From Sva-07 sp963828415 (lineage in GTDB: Bacteria; Actinomycetota; Acidimicrobiia; Acidimicrobiales; Ilumatobacteraceae), in the NCBI GenBank assembly GCA_963828415.1, contig CAWHEI010000009.1:124001-188000 (forward strand): DNA of 64,000 bases, given 5' to 3'. The notes under the pieces are model-generated. The model had not been told where the DNA came from and did not search any database. It saw nothing but the letters and a program-made list of their open reading frames with translations. This document shows, piece after piece, positions 51,016 to 59,808 of the stretch. Position numbers and translations under genes: made by a program. Positions within the stretch are counted from its first letter, which is position 1, and each line of letters begins with the position of its first letter.

Positions 51016-52107
51016 GTGACCACCCCCCTCGGCCCGATCGACTCGATGCTCGACGACCTGTGCACGCTGGTCGAGATCGAGTCGCCGTCACTCGACCTCG
51101 TGGCGTTGCAGCGGTCGGCCGAGGCGTTGGCTGCGATGATCGAGCGTCATCTCGGTCGCCCGGCGACGTTGATCGACAGCCCGGCAGGCCCGCACGTGCA
51201 CTGGTCAGGCGGCGGCGAACCGAAGGTGCTCCTCCTGGGCCACCACGACACGGTGTTCCCGATCGGCGCCCTCGCGGCTCGACCGTTCAGCGTCGCTGAC
51301 GGCCACGCCACTGGCCCAGGCGTGTTCGACATGCTGGCCGGCATTGTCCAAGCCCTCCATGGGTTGGCAACGCTCGATGATCTGTCGGGCGTCGAGTTGC
51401 TGTTCAGCGCCGATGAAGAGGTCGGCTCCGGCGCGTCGCGCGAGCTGATCGAGGAGCGGGCGCTGGCGTGTGGTGCGGTCCTGGTGCTCGAGCCGTCGGC
51501 CGACGGGGGAGCGTTGAAGACGGGCCGCAAAGGGTGCGGCACGTTCGACGTCGCCGTGCACGGTCGTGCATCGCACGCCGGGCTCGAGCCGGAGAAGGGT
51601 GTCAACGCACTCGTCGAGGTCGCCCATCAGGTGCTGGCGATCAACGACCTGGGACGACCCGAGGTCGGGACCACCGTCACGCCGACCGTCGCCTCCGTCG
51701 GAACGGCGGACAACGTCGTGCCGGCGCTGGGCCGGATCAAGGTCGATGTTCGGGTCGAGTCCGCCGACGAGAAGGACCGTATCGAAGCCGCGATGGCCGC
51801 GCTGCGGCCGGTTGACCCCGACTCGACGATCGAAGTGTCGGGTGCCATCAACCGGCCGCCGATGCCGGAGTCCGCCTCGGCGCTCCTCATGCCGCTTGCC
51901 GAGGCCGTCGCCCCCGGCATCGTCGGCTACGCAGTCGGTGGCGGCAGCGACGGCAACTTCACCGCCGCGATCGGCGTGCCGACGCTCGACGGCCTCGGCG
52001 CCGTTGGCGGTGGCGCCCACGCCGACCACGAGTACGTCGTGGTCGACACGATGCCCGACCGCGCCCGCCTCATCGCCGGCCTCGTCGAGCAGATCTGCAT
52101 CTCGTGA
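51016..52107 (+). CDS. M20 family metallopeptidase (carboxypeptidase G2-like)
   Basis: 363 residues from GTG 51016. Metal ligands and catalytic residues are in GHHDTVF, GPGVFDMLAG and DEEVGS, and a dimerisation domain lies between (about 165-275); a late GGGSDGNF and AHADHEY complete the site. The family hydrolyses peptide or amide bonds of small substrates such as C-terminal glutamate. No signal peptide, so cytoplasmic. The stop codon is part of a strong hairpin. Confidence 0.9.
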   Translation: MTTPLGPIDSMLDDLCTLVEIESPSLDLVALQRSAEALAAMIERHLGRPATLIDSPAGPHVHWSGGGEPKVLLLGHHDTVFPIGALAARPFSVADGHATGPGVFDMLAGIVQALHGLATLDDLSGVELLFSADEEVGSGASRELIEERALACGAVLVLEPSADGGALKTGRKGCGTFDVAVHGRASHAGLEPEKGVNALVEVAHQVLAINDLGRPEVGTTVTPTVASVGTADNVVPALGRIKVDVRVESADEKDRIEAAMAALRPVDPDSTIEVSGAINRPPMPESASALLMPLAEAVAPGIVGYAVGGGSDGNFTAAIGVPTLDGLGAVGGGAHADHEYVVVDTMPDRARLIAGLVEQICIS

Positions 52108-52141
52108 ACAACTTCACCTCTCAGAGGTGAAATTGTTCACG
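52103..52141. terminator. Hairpin overlapping a stop codon between convergent genes
   Basis: Nineteen-base arms (CGTGAACAACTTCACCTCT and its complement) with one mismatch and essentially no loop. It contains the M20 peptidase stop (52105-52107) and ends 8 bases before the argG stop. Confidence 0.85.
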
Positions 52142-52148
52142 AGAACGA

Positions 52149-53507
52149 TCATTCCGGGCGGTCGAGGGCGGGCGTGATGTCGCCGGAGCCGAGCGAGCCG
52201 ACCTTGCGGTAGACGTCGAGCTTGTTGCGGGTGTCGACGATGTCCAGGTTGCGCATCGTGAGCTGGCCGATGCGATCGAGTGGGCCGAACGCCGCGTCCT
52301 CGACGCGTTCCATCGACAGGCGATCGGGCTCGTAGGTGAGGTTCTCGCTGACGGTGTCGAGGATCGAGTAGTCGTCGCCTCGTCGCAATCGCAGCGTCAC
52401 CTCGCCGGTGACGGCGGAGCCGACCCAGCGCATCAGCGGCTCGCGCAACATCAGGCTCTGCGGGTCGAACCAGCGGCCCTCGTACAGCAGGCGGCCGAGG
52501 CGGCGGCCCATCGTGCGGTAGTTCTCGATCGTGTTCTCGTTGTGGATGCCGGTGACGAGGCGCTCGTAGCAGATGTGCAGCAACGCCAACGCAGGTCCCT
52601 CGTAGATCCCACGGCTCTTCGCCTCGATGATCCGGTTCTCGATCTGATCGCTCATCCCCAGCCCGTGGCGGCCGCCGATCGAGTTGGCCTCCATCACGAG
52701 GTCGACCGGTGAGTCGAACGTCTGGCCGTTGATCGCGACCGGCCAACCCTCCTCGAAGCGCACGGACACGTCTTCGGTTGCGATCTCGACGGTGGGATCC
52801 CAATGCGCCACACCCATGATCGGCGTCACGATCTCCATGCTCGTCGACAGTTCCTCGAGCGACTTCGCCTCGTGTGTGGCGCCCCAGATGTTGGCGTCGG
52901 TCGAGTACGCCTTCTCGACCGAATCACGGTAGGGCAGGCCACGGGCGGTGAGGAATTCGCTCATGCCCTGGCGCCCGCCGAGTTCGTCGACGAACGTCGG
53001 GTCGAGCCACGGCTTGTAGATCCGCAGGTTCGCGTTGACCAGCAGCCCGTAGCGGTAGAAGCGTTCGATGTCGTTGCCCTTGTAGGTCGAGCCGTCGCCC
53101 CACACGTCGACGCCGTCGTCGGCCATCGCCCGCACCAGCAGCGTGCCGGTGACCGCACGGCCGAGCGGCGTGGTGTTGAAGTACGTCTTGCCCGCGGTGG
53201 TGATGTGGAACGCGCCGCACTGCAAGGCGATCAGGCCCTCGCGCACGAGTTCCTCACGGCAGTCGACGAGGCGGGCCTCCTCGGCGCCGTAGACCTTGGC
53301 CCGGTCGGGCACGGCGTCGAGCTCGGGCTCGTCGTACTGGCCGAGGTCGGCGGTGTAGGTGTACGGGATCGCCCCGCGGTCGCGCATCCAGGCCACGGCG
53401 GCGGAGGTGTCGAGGCCGCCGGAGAAGGCGATGCCGACACGTTCACCCACCGGCAACGACATCAGGACTTTTGCGTTCGAGGCGGTGGAAGACGCGGCGT
53501 CGGACAT
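52149..53507 (-). CDS. argG: Argininosuccinate synthase
   Basis: 452 residues from ATG 53507. The ATP pyrophosphatase loop AFSGGLDTS (27-35), TADLGQYDEPE, GDGSTYKGND and EANSIGGRHGLGM identify argininosuccinate synthase of the longer (E. coli-like) subtype. It joins citrulline and aspartate with ATP in arginine synthesis. No other arg gene is nearby, so the gene is isolated from the pathway cluster usual in actinobacteria. Start fits a leaderless -10 box. Confidence 0.95.
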   Translation of the reverse strand: MSDAASSTASNAKVLMSLPVGERVGIAFSGGLDTSAAVAWMRDRGAIPYTYTADLGQYDEPELDAVPDRAKVYGAEEARLVDCREELVREGLIALQCGAFHITTAGKTYFNTTPLGRAVTGTLLVRAMADDGVDVWGDGSTYKGNDIERFYRYGLLVNANLRIYKPWLDPTFVDELGGRQGMSEFLTARGLPYRDSVEKAYSTDANIWGATHEAKSLEELSTSMEIVTPIMGVAHWDPTVEIATEDVSVRFEEGWPVAINGQTFDSPVDLVMEANSIGGRHGLGMSDQIENRIIEAKSRGIYEGPALALLHICYERLVTGIHNENTIENYRTMGRRLGRLLYEGRWFDPQSLMLREPLMRWVGSAVTGEVTLRLRRGDDYSILDTVSENLTYEPDRLSMERVEDAAFGPLDRIGQLTMRNLDIVDTRNKLDVYRKVGSLGSGDITPALDRPE

Positions 53508-53515
53508 GGCCGACG

Positions 53516-53521
53516 ACGCTA
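53516..53521 (-). promoter_or_regulatory. -10 box (TAGCGT) for argG
   Basis: Minus-strand TAGCGT ends 8 bases before ATG 53507 and overlaps the stop codon of the upstream membrane-protein gene. Confidence 0.45.
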
Positions 53522-54040
53522 CCCGGCGTCGCCGGTTCCCGCTGTGCGATACATGCCGGTGAACGACGCCGCGGACACCAGCAGCACCGCTCCGGCGATC
53601 GCGAACTCGATGAGTGCCAGCCCGCCCGACCGGGACAGGTCGGGGATGGCGATGGCCGCCAGCGCCGCCGAGCCGATCAGCCCGATCGTCGGCATGCGCG
53701 GCACGTTGTAGCTGGCGAGGATGCCGAACAGGGCGGCAACGAGGAACGGGACGAGCCGGATGATCAGCGGTTGAGGATTCGATCGCGGCCCCAACCACCA
53801 GGTGGCGATGCCGAGCTCTTCGCTTGCCTTCCACACGGCGAGGTAGGCGACGAAGACGCCCACCCACGTGGTCACGACCATCGCTCGCCATGGCGCGGTC
53901 AGCTGCCCGACCCGCGGAGGCGGCGACGCCCGTCGCACCGTTTCGGCATGAGGCGTGACGTCGTCGGTCGTCAGTGGCGCGGCACCAGGCGGGCCCGGAG
54001 GCGGCAGTGCGCCACCGGGTGAAGTCGTGGTGTCCGGCAC
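53519..54040 (-). CDS. Small membrane protein of unknown function
   Basis: 173 residues from GTG 54040, chosen because a -10 box lies 7 bases upstream. A Pro-rich soluble start of about 45 residues is followed by four hydrophobic helices (first one MVVTTWVGVFVAYLAVW). No family recognised with confidence. It ends 11 bases before argG on the same strand, but argG has its own promoter. Confidence 0.65.
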   Translation of the reverse strand: MPDTTTSPGGALPPPGPPGAAPLTTDDVTPHAETVRRASPPPRVGQLTAPWRAMVVTTWVGVFVAYLAVWKASEELGIATWWLGPRSNPQPLIIRLVPFLVAALFGILASYNVPRMPTIGLIGSAALAAIAIPDLSRSGGLALIEFAIAGAVLLVSAASFTGMYRTAGTGDAG

Positions 54041-54047
54041 GGGTCGC

Positions 54048-54053
54048 ACACTA
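54048..54053 (-). promoter_or_regulatory. -10 box (TAGTGT) for small membrane protein
   Basis: Minus-strand TAGTGT ends 7 bases before GTG 54040. Confidence 0.4.
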
Positions 54054-54110
54054 CGGCCAGCGGCACGGCGATGCGACGCGGCCCGGGGGGTCGTCTGCCG
54101 ACTCGCCAGC

Positions 54111-54116
54111 TACCCT
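54111..54116 (+). promoter_or_regulatory. -10 box (TACCCT) for glycosyltransferase
   Basis: TACCCT ends 7 bases before ATG 54124. Confidence 0.45.
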
Positions 54117-54123
54117 CGCTGCG

Positions 54124-54894
54124 ATGTCATTCGTCGACGCGACCCTCGGTGCGCCATTCGAGAAGCTGTCGATCTTCTATCCCATGTGGAACGAGGAGGA
54201 GTACATCGAGCGGGCGCTGACTGCAGGTCGTCGGGCGTGCGAACAACTGATCCACACGGGTGACATCGGCGACTACGAGTTGATCGTCGTCGACGACGCA
54301 TCCACCGACCGCACCCCGGAGATCGCCGACCGGCTCGCCGCCGAAGACCCGAGGGTCCAGGTCGTGCACCACGCTCGCAATCGCAAGCTGGGTGGGGCGA
54401 TCAAGACCGGGTTCGCCACGGCGAGCGGCGACGTGATCCTGTACACCGACGCCGACCTGCCGTTCGACATGTCGGAGCTCCCGCGCGCGGTGCGTCTCCT
54501 GCGTGAGTACGACGTCGACATCATCAGTGCGTACCGCTTCGACCGCACCGGCGAGGGCTACCTGCGTTCGATCTACACCTTCGTCTACAACCTGTTGATC
54601 CGCACGTTGTTCGACGTGAAGGCTCGCGACATCAACTTTGCCTTCAAACTGTGCCGTGCTCGGGTGTTCGACCACGTCGAGTTGCGCAGCGAGGGCTCGT
54701 TCATCGACGCCGAGTTGGTGATCCGAGCGACGCGACTGGGCTACGAGATGCTCCAGTTCGGCGTCGACTACTTCCCTCGAACCAGGGGCGAGTCGACGCT
54801 GAGTTCGCCGTCGGTGATCACCACGATCCTCAAGGAGATGTGGCAGCTGCGCGGCGACCTCGAGGACATCCGCCCGCTCGTCGACAGGTCCTGA
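54124..54894 (+). CDS. Family 2 glycosyltransferase (dolichyl-phosphate mannose synthase-like)
   Basis: 256 residues from ATG 54124. GT-A fold markers: YPMWNEEEYIERAL, VVDDASTDRT, and the metal-binding DxD in YTDADLPF; FAFKLCRARVF and PRTRGESTL follow the pattern of polyprenyl-phosphate sugar transferases. No membrane anchor domain is attached. It probably moves a sugar from a nucleotide donor to polyprenyl phosphate or a lipid at the inner membrane face. It stands alone before an L,D-transpeptidase gene. Confidence 0.88.
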   Translation: MSFVDATLGAPFEKLSIFYPMWNEEEYIERALTAGRRACEQLIHTGDIGDYELIVVDDASTDRTPEIADRLAAEDPRVQVVHHARNRKLGGAIKTGFATASGDVILYTDADLPFDMSELPRAVRLLREYDVDIISAYRFDRTGEGYLRSIYTFVYNLLIRTLFDVKARDINFAFKLCRARVFDHVELRSEGSFIDAELVIRATRLGYEMLQFGVDYFPRTRGESTLSSPSVITTILKEMWQLRGDLEDIRPLVDRS

Positions 54895-55001
54895 GTTCGC
54901 TGCCGGCGACCCCCCTGGCCCGCGGACAACGGCCAGGTCACCGTTGCTAGCGTGGCGGTTCGAACCAGCCGGACGGGTCGACCCGCCGCGTAGAGACCCC
55001 C

Positions 55002-56129
55002 GTGAACGACCGCCCCCTCCTCTCCCCTGAAGCACGCAAGTGGATGCCCGCCGCTGCCGCTGCCGGCGTCCTGGCGATCGTCGTCGTGGCCGGCGTCGCG
55101 CTCGGTGGGGGCAACGACGACTCGGCGTCGGATGCGTCGGCGAACACGATCGATCCGGCGTCGGTGTCGATCCCGCCGTCGGTGGCGGTGATCGAGACCA
55201 TCGAGACGTCGAGTCCTGTCGTGAAGACGCAGCTGACCCGCACGCTCACGAAAGGCATGGCCGGCGACGACGTGTCCGGTCTGCAGCAGCGCCTCACGGA
55301 CCTGGGGTTCTGGCCGGGTCCGGTCGACGGCTACTTCGGCGACGAGACCCGTCGGTCGGTGTGGGCCTACGAGAAGCTCGTGCTCGGCGTCGAGTACGAC
55401 CAGCCGACCGGGCAGGTCACGGCCGCGATGTGGGACGACATGCAGGATCCCTTCACGATCCAGCCGCGCCGCCCCGAGTCCACGCCCAATCACACCGAGA
55501 TCTATCTGCCCGAGCAGGTGATCGCGGTCTTCCACGGCGACGACGCCGTGTTCATCAGCCACATGTCGAGCGGCGACAACGAGGAATGGTGTGAAGAGGT
55601 CACGATCAGCGCCGGCGAGTGGAACAACCCCGGCGATGAACCTCTGGTTCGTGGCGAATGTGGCAAGTCGATCACGCCCGGCGGCGTGTTCAACTTCACC
55701 CGCCGCGTCGAAGGGGTGCGACAGAGCTCACTCGGCGGCATGTGGGACCCGGTGTACTTCAACTACGGCATCGCCGTACACGGCGCGCTCAACGTGCCGT
55801 TGCAGCCAGCGTCACACGGCTGTATCCGCATTCCGTTGCCGCTGTCGCCGACGTTCCAGGAGCTCACGGCGACCGGTGACCAGGTGTTCGTGTTCGACGG
55901 CGTGAAGGAACCCGAGTACTACGGCGCCCAGAAGCCGTACTTCAACCGCATCGACCCCGACTACTCGACGACCACGTCGAGCACGACCACCACCACGACC
56001 GTGCCACCGTCGACGACCACGACGGCGCCGCCCGCGACCACCACGCCCGCGGCGACCACGACCACGACGCCAACAACCACCACGACGCCCCCGGCCGCGA
56101 CCACGACGCTGCCGACAGGCGCCCCCTGA
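55002..56129 (+). CDS. L,D-transpeptidase with peptidoglycan-binding domain and Thr-rich tail
   Basis: 375 residues from GTG 55002. One N-terminal helix (about 12-32), a linker, a PG_binding_1 domain (GLQQRLTDLGFWPG, about 90-145) and a YkuD domain ending in ASHGCIRIP with catalytic C274 and H272. After residue ~325 the chain becomes almost pure Thr/Pro/Ala/Ser (about 50 residues), a mucin-like C-terminal tail that may cross the wall or be glycosylated. It makes 3-3 peptidoglycan links. Palindrome A5 starts 4 bases after the stop. Confidence 0.9.
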   Translation: MNDRPLLSPEARKWMPAAAAAGVLAIVVVAGVALGGGNDDSASDASANTIDPASVSIPPSVAVIETIETSSPVVKTQLTRTLTKGMAGDDVSGLQQRLTDLGFWPGPVDGYFGDETRRSVWAYEKLVLGVEYDQPTGQVTAAMWDDMQDPFTIQPRRPESTPNHTEIYLPEQVIAVFHGDDAVFISHMSSGDNEEWCEEVTISAGEWNNPGDEPLVRGECGKSITPGGVFNFTRRVEGVRQSSLGGMWDPVYFNYGIAVHGALNVPLQPASHGCIRIPLPLSPTFQELTATGDQVFVFDGVKEPEYYGAQKPYFNRIDPDYSTTTSSTTTTTTVPPSTTTTAPPATTTPAATTTTTPTTTTTPPAATTTLPTGAP

Positions 56130-56132
56130 CAA

Positions 56133-56190
56133 CCCCGTTTGCGTTGCGTTTCGGGTGACCCGGTTCACCCGAAACGCAACGCAAACGGGG
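56133..56190. repeat. Palindromic repeat family A, copy A5 (best copy)
   Basis: The most regular copy: 26-base perfect arms starting CCCCGTTTGCGTTGCGTTTC around a short CCGG-type centre, 58 bases in all. It lies between two co-directional genes, directly after the L,D-transpeptidase stop. Confidence 0.92.
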
Positions 56191-56250
56191 TGTGGGGCGA
56201 ATGACGGTTGCGTTCGTTGTCCGTCACGCGTTCGTGGCAACGTGCTCGAC

Positions 56251-57213
56251 GTGACTGACTACGACGAGTTCGGGCTCTTCCACGAGAACATCGCCGAATT
56301 CGACCTCGAGGTCGCCGACGTGGGACCGGTGGTGCGAGTGCAGACCGCGGTCAGCGACGGTGACGGGCCGACTCGGACCGTGAGCGCGCTGCGGTGGGGG
56401 AGCGACGATGCCGAGTTCGTCTTCCTGCACGGCGGCGCTCAGAACGCGCACACATGGGACACGGTGGCGTTGGCGCTGGGACGGCCGCTGTTGGCGATCG
56501 ACCTGCCCGGCCACGGTCACTCCGACTGGCGTCAGGACGGGGCGTACAGCCCGATGAATCTCGCCGACGATGTCGCGGTGGCCGTGGCTGCCCACGCGCC
56601 GCACGCTCGAGTTGTCGTGGGAATGTCGCTCGGCGGGCTCACCGCGATGGAACTCGCCGTGCGCCATCCAGCGCTCGTGCGCTCGCTCGTGATGGTCGAC
56701 ATCACACCGGGCGTCAACGCCGCCAAGACCAAGGCGATCACCGACTTCGTCGACGGGCCGCAGGAGTTCGCCAGCTTCGACGACCTGCTCGCTCGCACGA
56801 AGGAGCACAATCCGACACGTTCGGAGTCGTCGCTGCGCCGCGGCATCCTGCACAACGCACAGCAGCAGCCCGACGGATCGTGGCAGTGGCGCTACGACCG
56901 CGGCAGCCACGCTCGGGCGCGCCAGGGCGACACGACACCGCCTGACACGGACCTCGTCGGGCCGGGGTCGGGCGATGCGGCAGTCGACGAGACGGATCGA
57001 ACACTCTCGCCGCTGTGGGACGACTTCGCGTCGATCTCATGCCCCGTCACGCTCGTTCGGGGATCCCTGTCACCGGTGGTCGACGACGACGACGTCGCCG
57101 AAGCGAGACGCCGTCAGCCCGATCTCGCGGTCCACGTCGTCGACGGCGCAGGCCACAGCGTGCAAGGCGACCGCCCCGTCGAACTCGCGGCCATCCTGCG
57201 CGCGCTCATCTGA
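56251..57213 (+). CDS. Alpha/beta hydrolase
   Basis: 320 residues from GTG 56251. FLHGGAQNAHTWD forms the oxyanion strand, GMSLGG holds the nucleophile serine, and LVRGSLSPVVDDDD with GAGHSVQGD give the acid and the His late in the chain, a full catalytic triad. The family includes esterases, C-C hydrolases and haloperoxidase-like enzymes; the substrate is unknown. The start was chosen at GTG 56251, after the palindrome, because the upstream extension is repeat-derived. Confidence 0.88.
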   Translation: MTDYDEFGLFHENIAEFDLEVADVGPVVRVQTAVSDGDGPTRTVSALRWGSDDAEFVFLHGGAQNAHTWDTVALALGRPLLAIDLPGHGHSDWRQDGAYSPMNLADDVAVAVAAHAPHARVVVGMSLGGLTAMELAVRHPALVRSLVMVDITPGVNAAKTKAITDFVDGPQEFASFDDLLARTKEHNPTRSESSLRRGILHNAQQQPDGSWQWRYDRGSHARARQGDTTPPDTDLVGPGSGDAAVDETDRTLSPLWDDFASISCPVTLVRGSLSPVVDDDDVAEARRRQPDLAVHVVDGAGHSVQGDRPVELAAILRALI

Positions 57214-57237
57214 CCCCCGACCCAGCGCGCTCCATCA

Positions 57238-57345
57238 CGTTTGCGTTGCGCTTCGGGTGGCCCGTTCCGCCGGGAATGCAGCGCAAACGTGGGGTTTGCG
57301 TTGCGCTTGGGGTGGCCCGTTCCGCCGGGAATGCAGCGCAAACGT
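57238..57345. repeat. Palindromic repeat family A, copies A6 and A7 in tandem (55-base period)
   Basis: Two nearly identical copies (57238-57290 and 57294-57345), each GTTTGCGTTGCGCTT at left and GCAGCGCAAACGTGGG at right. They fill the gap between two convergent stops (57213 and 57361). Confidence 0.9.
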
Positions 57346-57360
57346 GGGTTGAGACGGGTT

Positions 57361-58884
57361 TCAGAGCTGGGCGAGGCAGGCGTCGGTGCCGTCGATGACC
57401 CCGGTGCGGAACGCGTCGATCTTCTCGAACGCATTGCCGATCACGTTGTCGTCGACACTTGCGTCGCCGAGACGCATCACGGTCTGGATCGCCTCGTCGA
57501 GATCGCCCGCCGAGAGGCGCACCGAGATGCGCGTCGCCAGTCGTGGCTGGGGGAGCTCGAAGTCGACCGGCGTCACCGTCTTGACCCAACCGCCCGTGAG
57601 GCAGTCGTTCAGAAGGGCTCGGGGTTCGCCGTCGAGATCTGAATCGAGTGCCGTCTGGACCGCTTCGCTCCAGGCGTTGCCGAGCACGTAGCCGACGGCG
57701 AAATCACCCAGTGCTCGATAGAGATCGAGTGCGGCCGGCTCGTTGAAATACACCTCGCTCGTCGACGCGCACAGCGCCGTACCGGTCGAGAGGTCACCGC
57801 GCAGATCGTCACACGACACGCCGTCGGTCGAGTTGACCACCACGAGGGTCAAGGCGTCGAGCCCGGCGATGGCGAGTTCCTCGTTCCAGTACCGGTTGAG
57901 GTCCTCGGGAAGAAAGCCGATCAGGTCGTTCTCGCCGTACCCGAACGCCGCATTGCCGCCGTTGCTGTCCGTCAGTTGGTTGGGCATCAACGGCAACGGC
58001 TCGTCGAGCACCTGCGAGCACCGCTCAGGTCCCTGGCTGAAACCCACCTGGAAAGCGCCGACACGGTCGAACCCCGAGCCGTGTCCGCCTGCCACGAACT
58101 GGTCGACGCCGACGGGATCACTCACCTTGGTCATGGCGATCAGGCCAGCGCGAACGTCGCCGTCGCTGAACTGCACCGTCGCCGCCTCACCGCGAGCGGC
58201 GCGCCCGGTCCATGCGCCGGCGTAACAGTCGGCTTGTTGTTCGGTTGTGATCGTCGGTAGGGCCCGATCGAGTGCGCCGATGCGCAATTGGATGGCATGG
58301 GCGTACTCGTGGGCGAGCACCGTGCCGATCGTGGCCGCGCCGTACTCCCGGGCGAGCTCGGCGAGCAGGCCGTCGTCGCCGTCGTCGTACACCATGAAGT
58401 CGCCGACGCCGCAGTAGAACGCCACGTACTGCTGCACGTCCTCGTAGGTCGTTCGCGGGCTGCCACACCCCGGGATGTCGTCGGGTCGGCCAGGGTACGC
58501 GGCATAGACGTCGCCCTCGAGCGGAGTGAAGTCCTCGCCGTAGATCGTCGGGTAGATCTCATCCCACCACAACTCGAGGTCGGTCATCACGGCGAGAAGG
58601 AAGTCGTCGTACGCCCGCGCCGGCTTGTTCGGGCCGAAGTTGATCGCGGCCGGGTCGACGTCACCGGTCGGTGGGGCCGGCGGAATCGTCGCCGGAGCAG
58701 AGGCGGGATCGTCCGGACTGTCGGGGGTCGGCTCGATCGTCGGAAGGCCCGCCACCGGCGGCGTCGTCGGGTCGTCGAGCCGGATCGGCTCGGCCCGTTC
58801 GCTGGTCACCTCGATGCTGGCGGAACATGCGCTGAACGTGACGGCGCCGATCGCAGCCAGGGCGACCCACCTCCACCGATGCAT
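57361..58884 (-). CDS. Neutral zinc metallopeptidase-like lipoprotein
   Basis: 507 residues from ATG 58884. A signal peptide ends in a lipobox (TFSAC), then a Pro-rich linker and a zinc peptidase domain with HEYAH (HExxH, residue region ~180) and QADCYAGAW, where the Asp/Glu downstream would be the third ligand, as in YpfJ-type neutral zinc metallopeptidases. Probably anchored to the outer face of the membrane. It is convergent with the hydrolase and divergent from the Liv operon. Confidence 0.85.
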   Translation of the reverse strand: MHRWRWVALAAIGAVTFSACSASIEVTSERAEPIRLDDPTTPPVAGLPTIEPTPDSPDDPASAPATIPPAPPTGDVDPAAINFGPNKPARAYDDFLLAVMTDLELWWDEIYPTIYGEDFTPLEGDVYAAYPGRPDDIPGCGSPRTTYEDVQQYVAFYCGVGDFMVYDDGDDGLLAELAREYGAATIGTVLAHEYAHAIQLRIGALDRALPTITTEQQADCYAGAWTGRAARGEAATVQFSDGDVRAGLIAMTKVSDPVGVDQFVAGGHGSGFDRVGAFQVGFSQGPERCSQVLDEPLPLMPNQLTDSNGGNAAFGYGENDLIGFLPEDLNRYWNEELAIAGLDALTLVVVNSTDGVSCDDLRGDLSTGTALCASTSEVYFNEPAALDLYRALGDFAVGYVLGNAWSEAVQTALDSDLDGEPRALLNDCLTGGWVKTVTPVDFELPQPRLATRISVRLSAGDLDEAIQTVMRLGDASVDDNVIGNAFEKIDAFRTGVIDGTDACLAQL

Positions 58885-58891
58885 GACGTCG

Positions 58892-58897
58892 ATGCTA
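58892..58897 (-). promoter_or_regulatory. -10 box (TAGCAT) for zinc peptidase
   Basis: Minus-strand TAGCAT ends 7 bases before ATG 58884. Confidence 0.45.
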
Positions 58898-59046
58898 CGT
58901 GTCCAACGGGTGCCATCGACGGCGCCGCCTCACTCTTCACGTTGTTCTTACGCAGCGGTTGTTGTGGTCAGCTGTGACGCCCGTCGCAGCACTGCTACCG
59001 TGTCGGCCGTTCGGGTCGTCGAACGACCGATGGGGAGGATGTTCTG

Positions 59047-59808
59047 GTGGCACTACTCGAAGTCGACGAGATCTCGGTGACGTTCGGTGGAATCGTTGCG
59101 CTCGATGGGCTCACTTTCGAGATCGCCGAGGGCGAGATTCTCGGGCTGATCGGCCCGAACGGCGCCGGCAAGACGACGATGTTCAACGTCGTGAGCCGCA
59201 TCTACGACCCGACACGCGGTCGTCTACGTTTCGATGGCCAAGATCTCCTCGAGGTCAGCCCCCATCGCATCGCAGGGCTCGGCATCTCGCGCACCTTCCA
59301 GAACCTCGCGCTGTTCCCGACGATGAGCTTGCTCCAGAACACGATGACCGGAGCCCACCATCTCGGCAAGGTCGGCTTCATTCGTGGGATGACGCGCATC
59401 GGGGCGGCCCGCGAAGAGCGGGCGCTGGCGGCCGATGCGTTCCAGATCCTGCGTTCGCTCGACCTGCACGAACTCGCATTTCGTCCTGCGGCCGGCCTGC
59501 CATTCGGCACGCTCAAGCGCCTCGAACTCGCCCGGGCACTCGCGGCGCACCCGCGGTTGCTGCTGCTCGACGAACCGGCGGCTGGTCTCACCCACCACGA
59601 AGTCGACGAGCTCGGCGCCACGATCCGTCGCGTTCGCGACGAGTACGGGCTCACGGTGCTGCTCGTCGAACACCACATGGGCATGGTGATGGGGCTCTCC
59701 GATCGGGTGGTCGCGATGGAGTTCGGCCGCAAGATCTCCGAGGGGACGCCGGCCGAAGTGCAGCGAGATCCACGCGTCATCGAGGCGTACCTGGGGACGC
59801 CGGCATGA
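59047..59808 (+). CDS. Branched-chain amino-acid type ABC transporter ATP-binding protein (LivG-like)
   Basis: 253 residues from GTG 59047, with ribosome site GGGGAGGA. Walker A GPNGAGKTT (36-44, K42), LivG-type signature AAGLPFGTLKRLELARAL in place of LSGGQ, and Walker B LLLLDEPAAGL. It powers uptake with the LivF-like partner, whose ATG overlaps its stop as ATGA. A candidate -10 box TACCGT is at 58998-59003. First gene of a five-gene operon. Confidence 0.93.
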   Translation: MALLEVDEISVTFGGIVALDGLTFEIAEGEILGLIGPNGAGKTTMFNVVSRIYDPTRGRLRFDGQDLLEVSPHRIAGLGISRTFQNLALFPTMSLLQNTMTGAHHLGKVGFIRGMTRIGAAREERALAADAFQILRSLDLHELAFRPAAGLPFGTLKRLELARALAAHPRLLLLDEPAAGLTHHEVDELGATIRRVRDEYGLTVLLVEHHMGMVMGLSDRVVAMEFGRKISEGTPAEVQRDPRVIEAYLGTPA

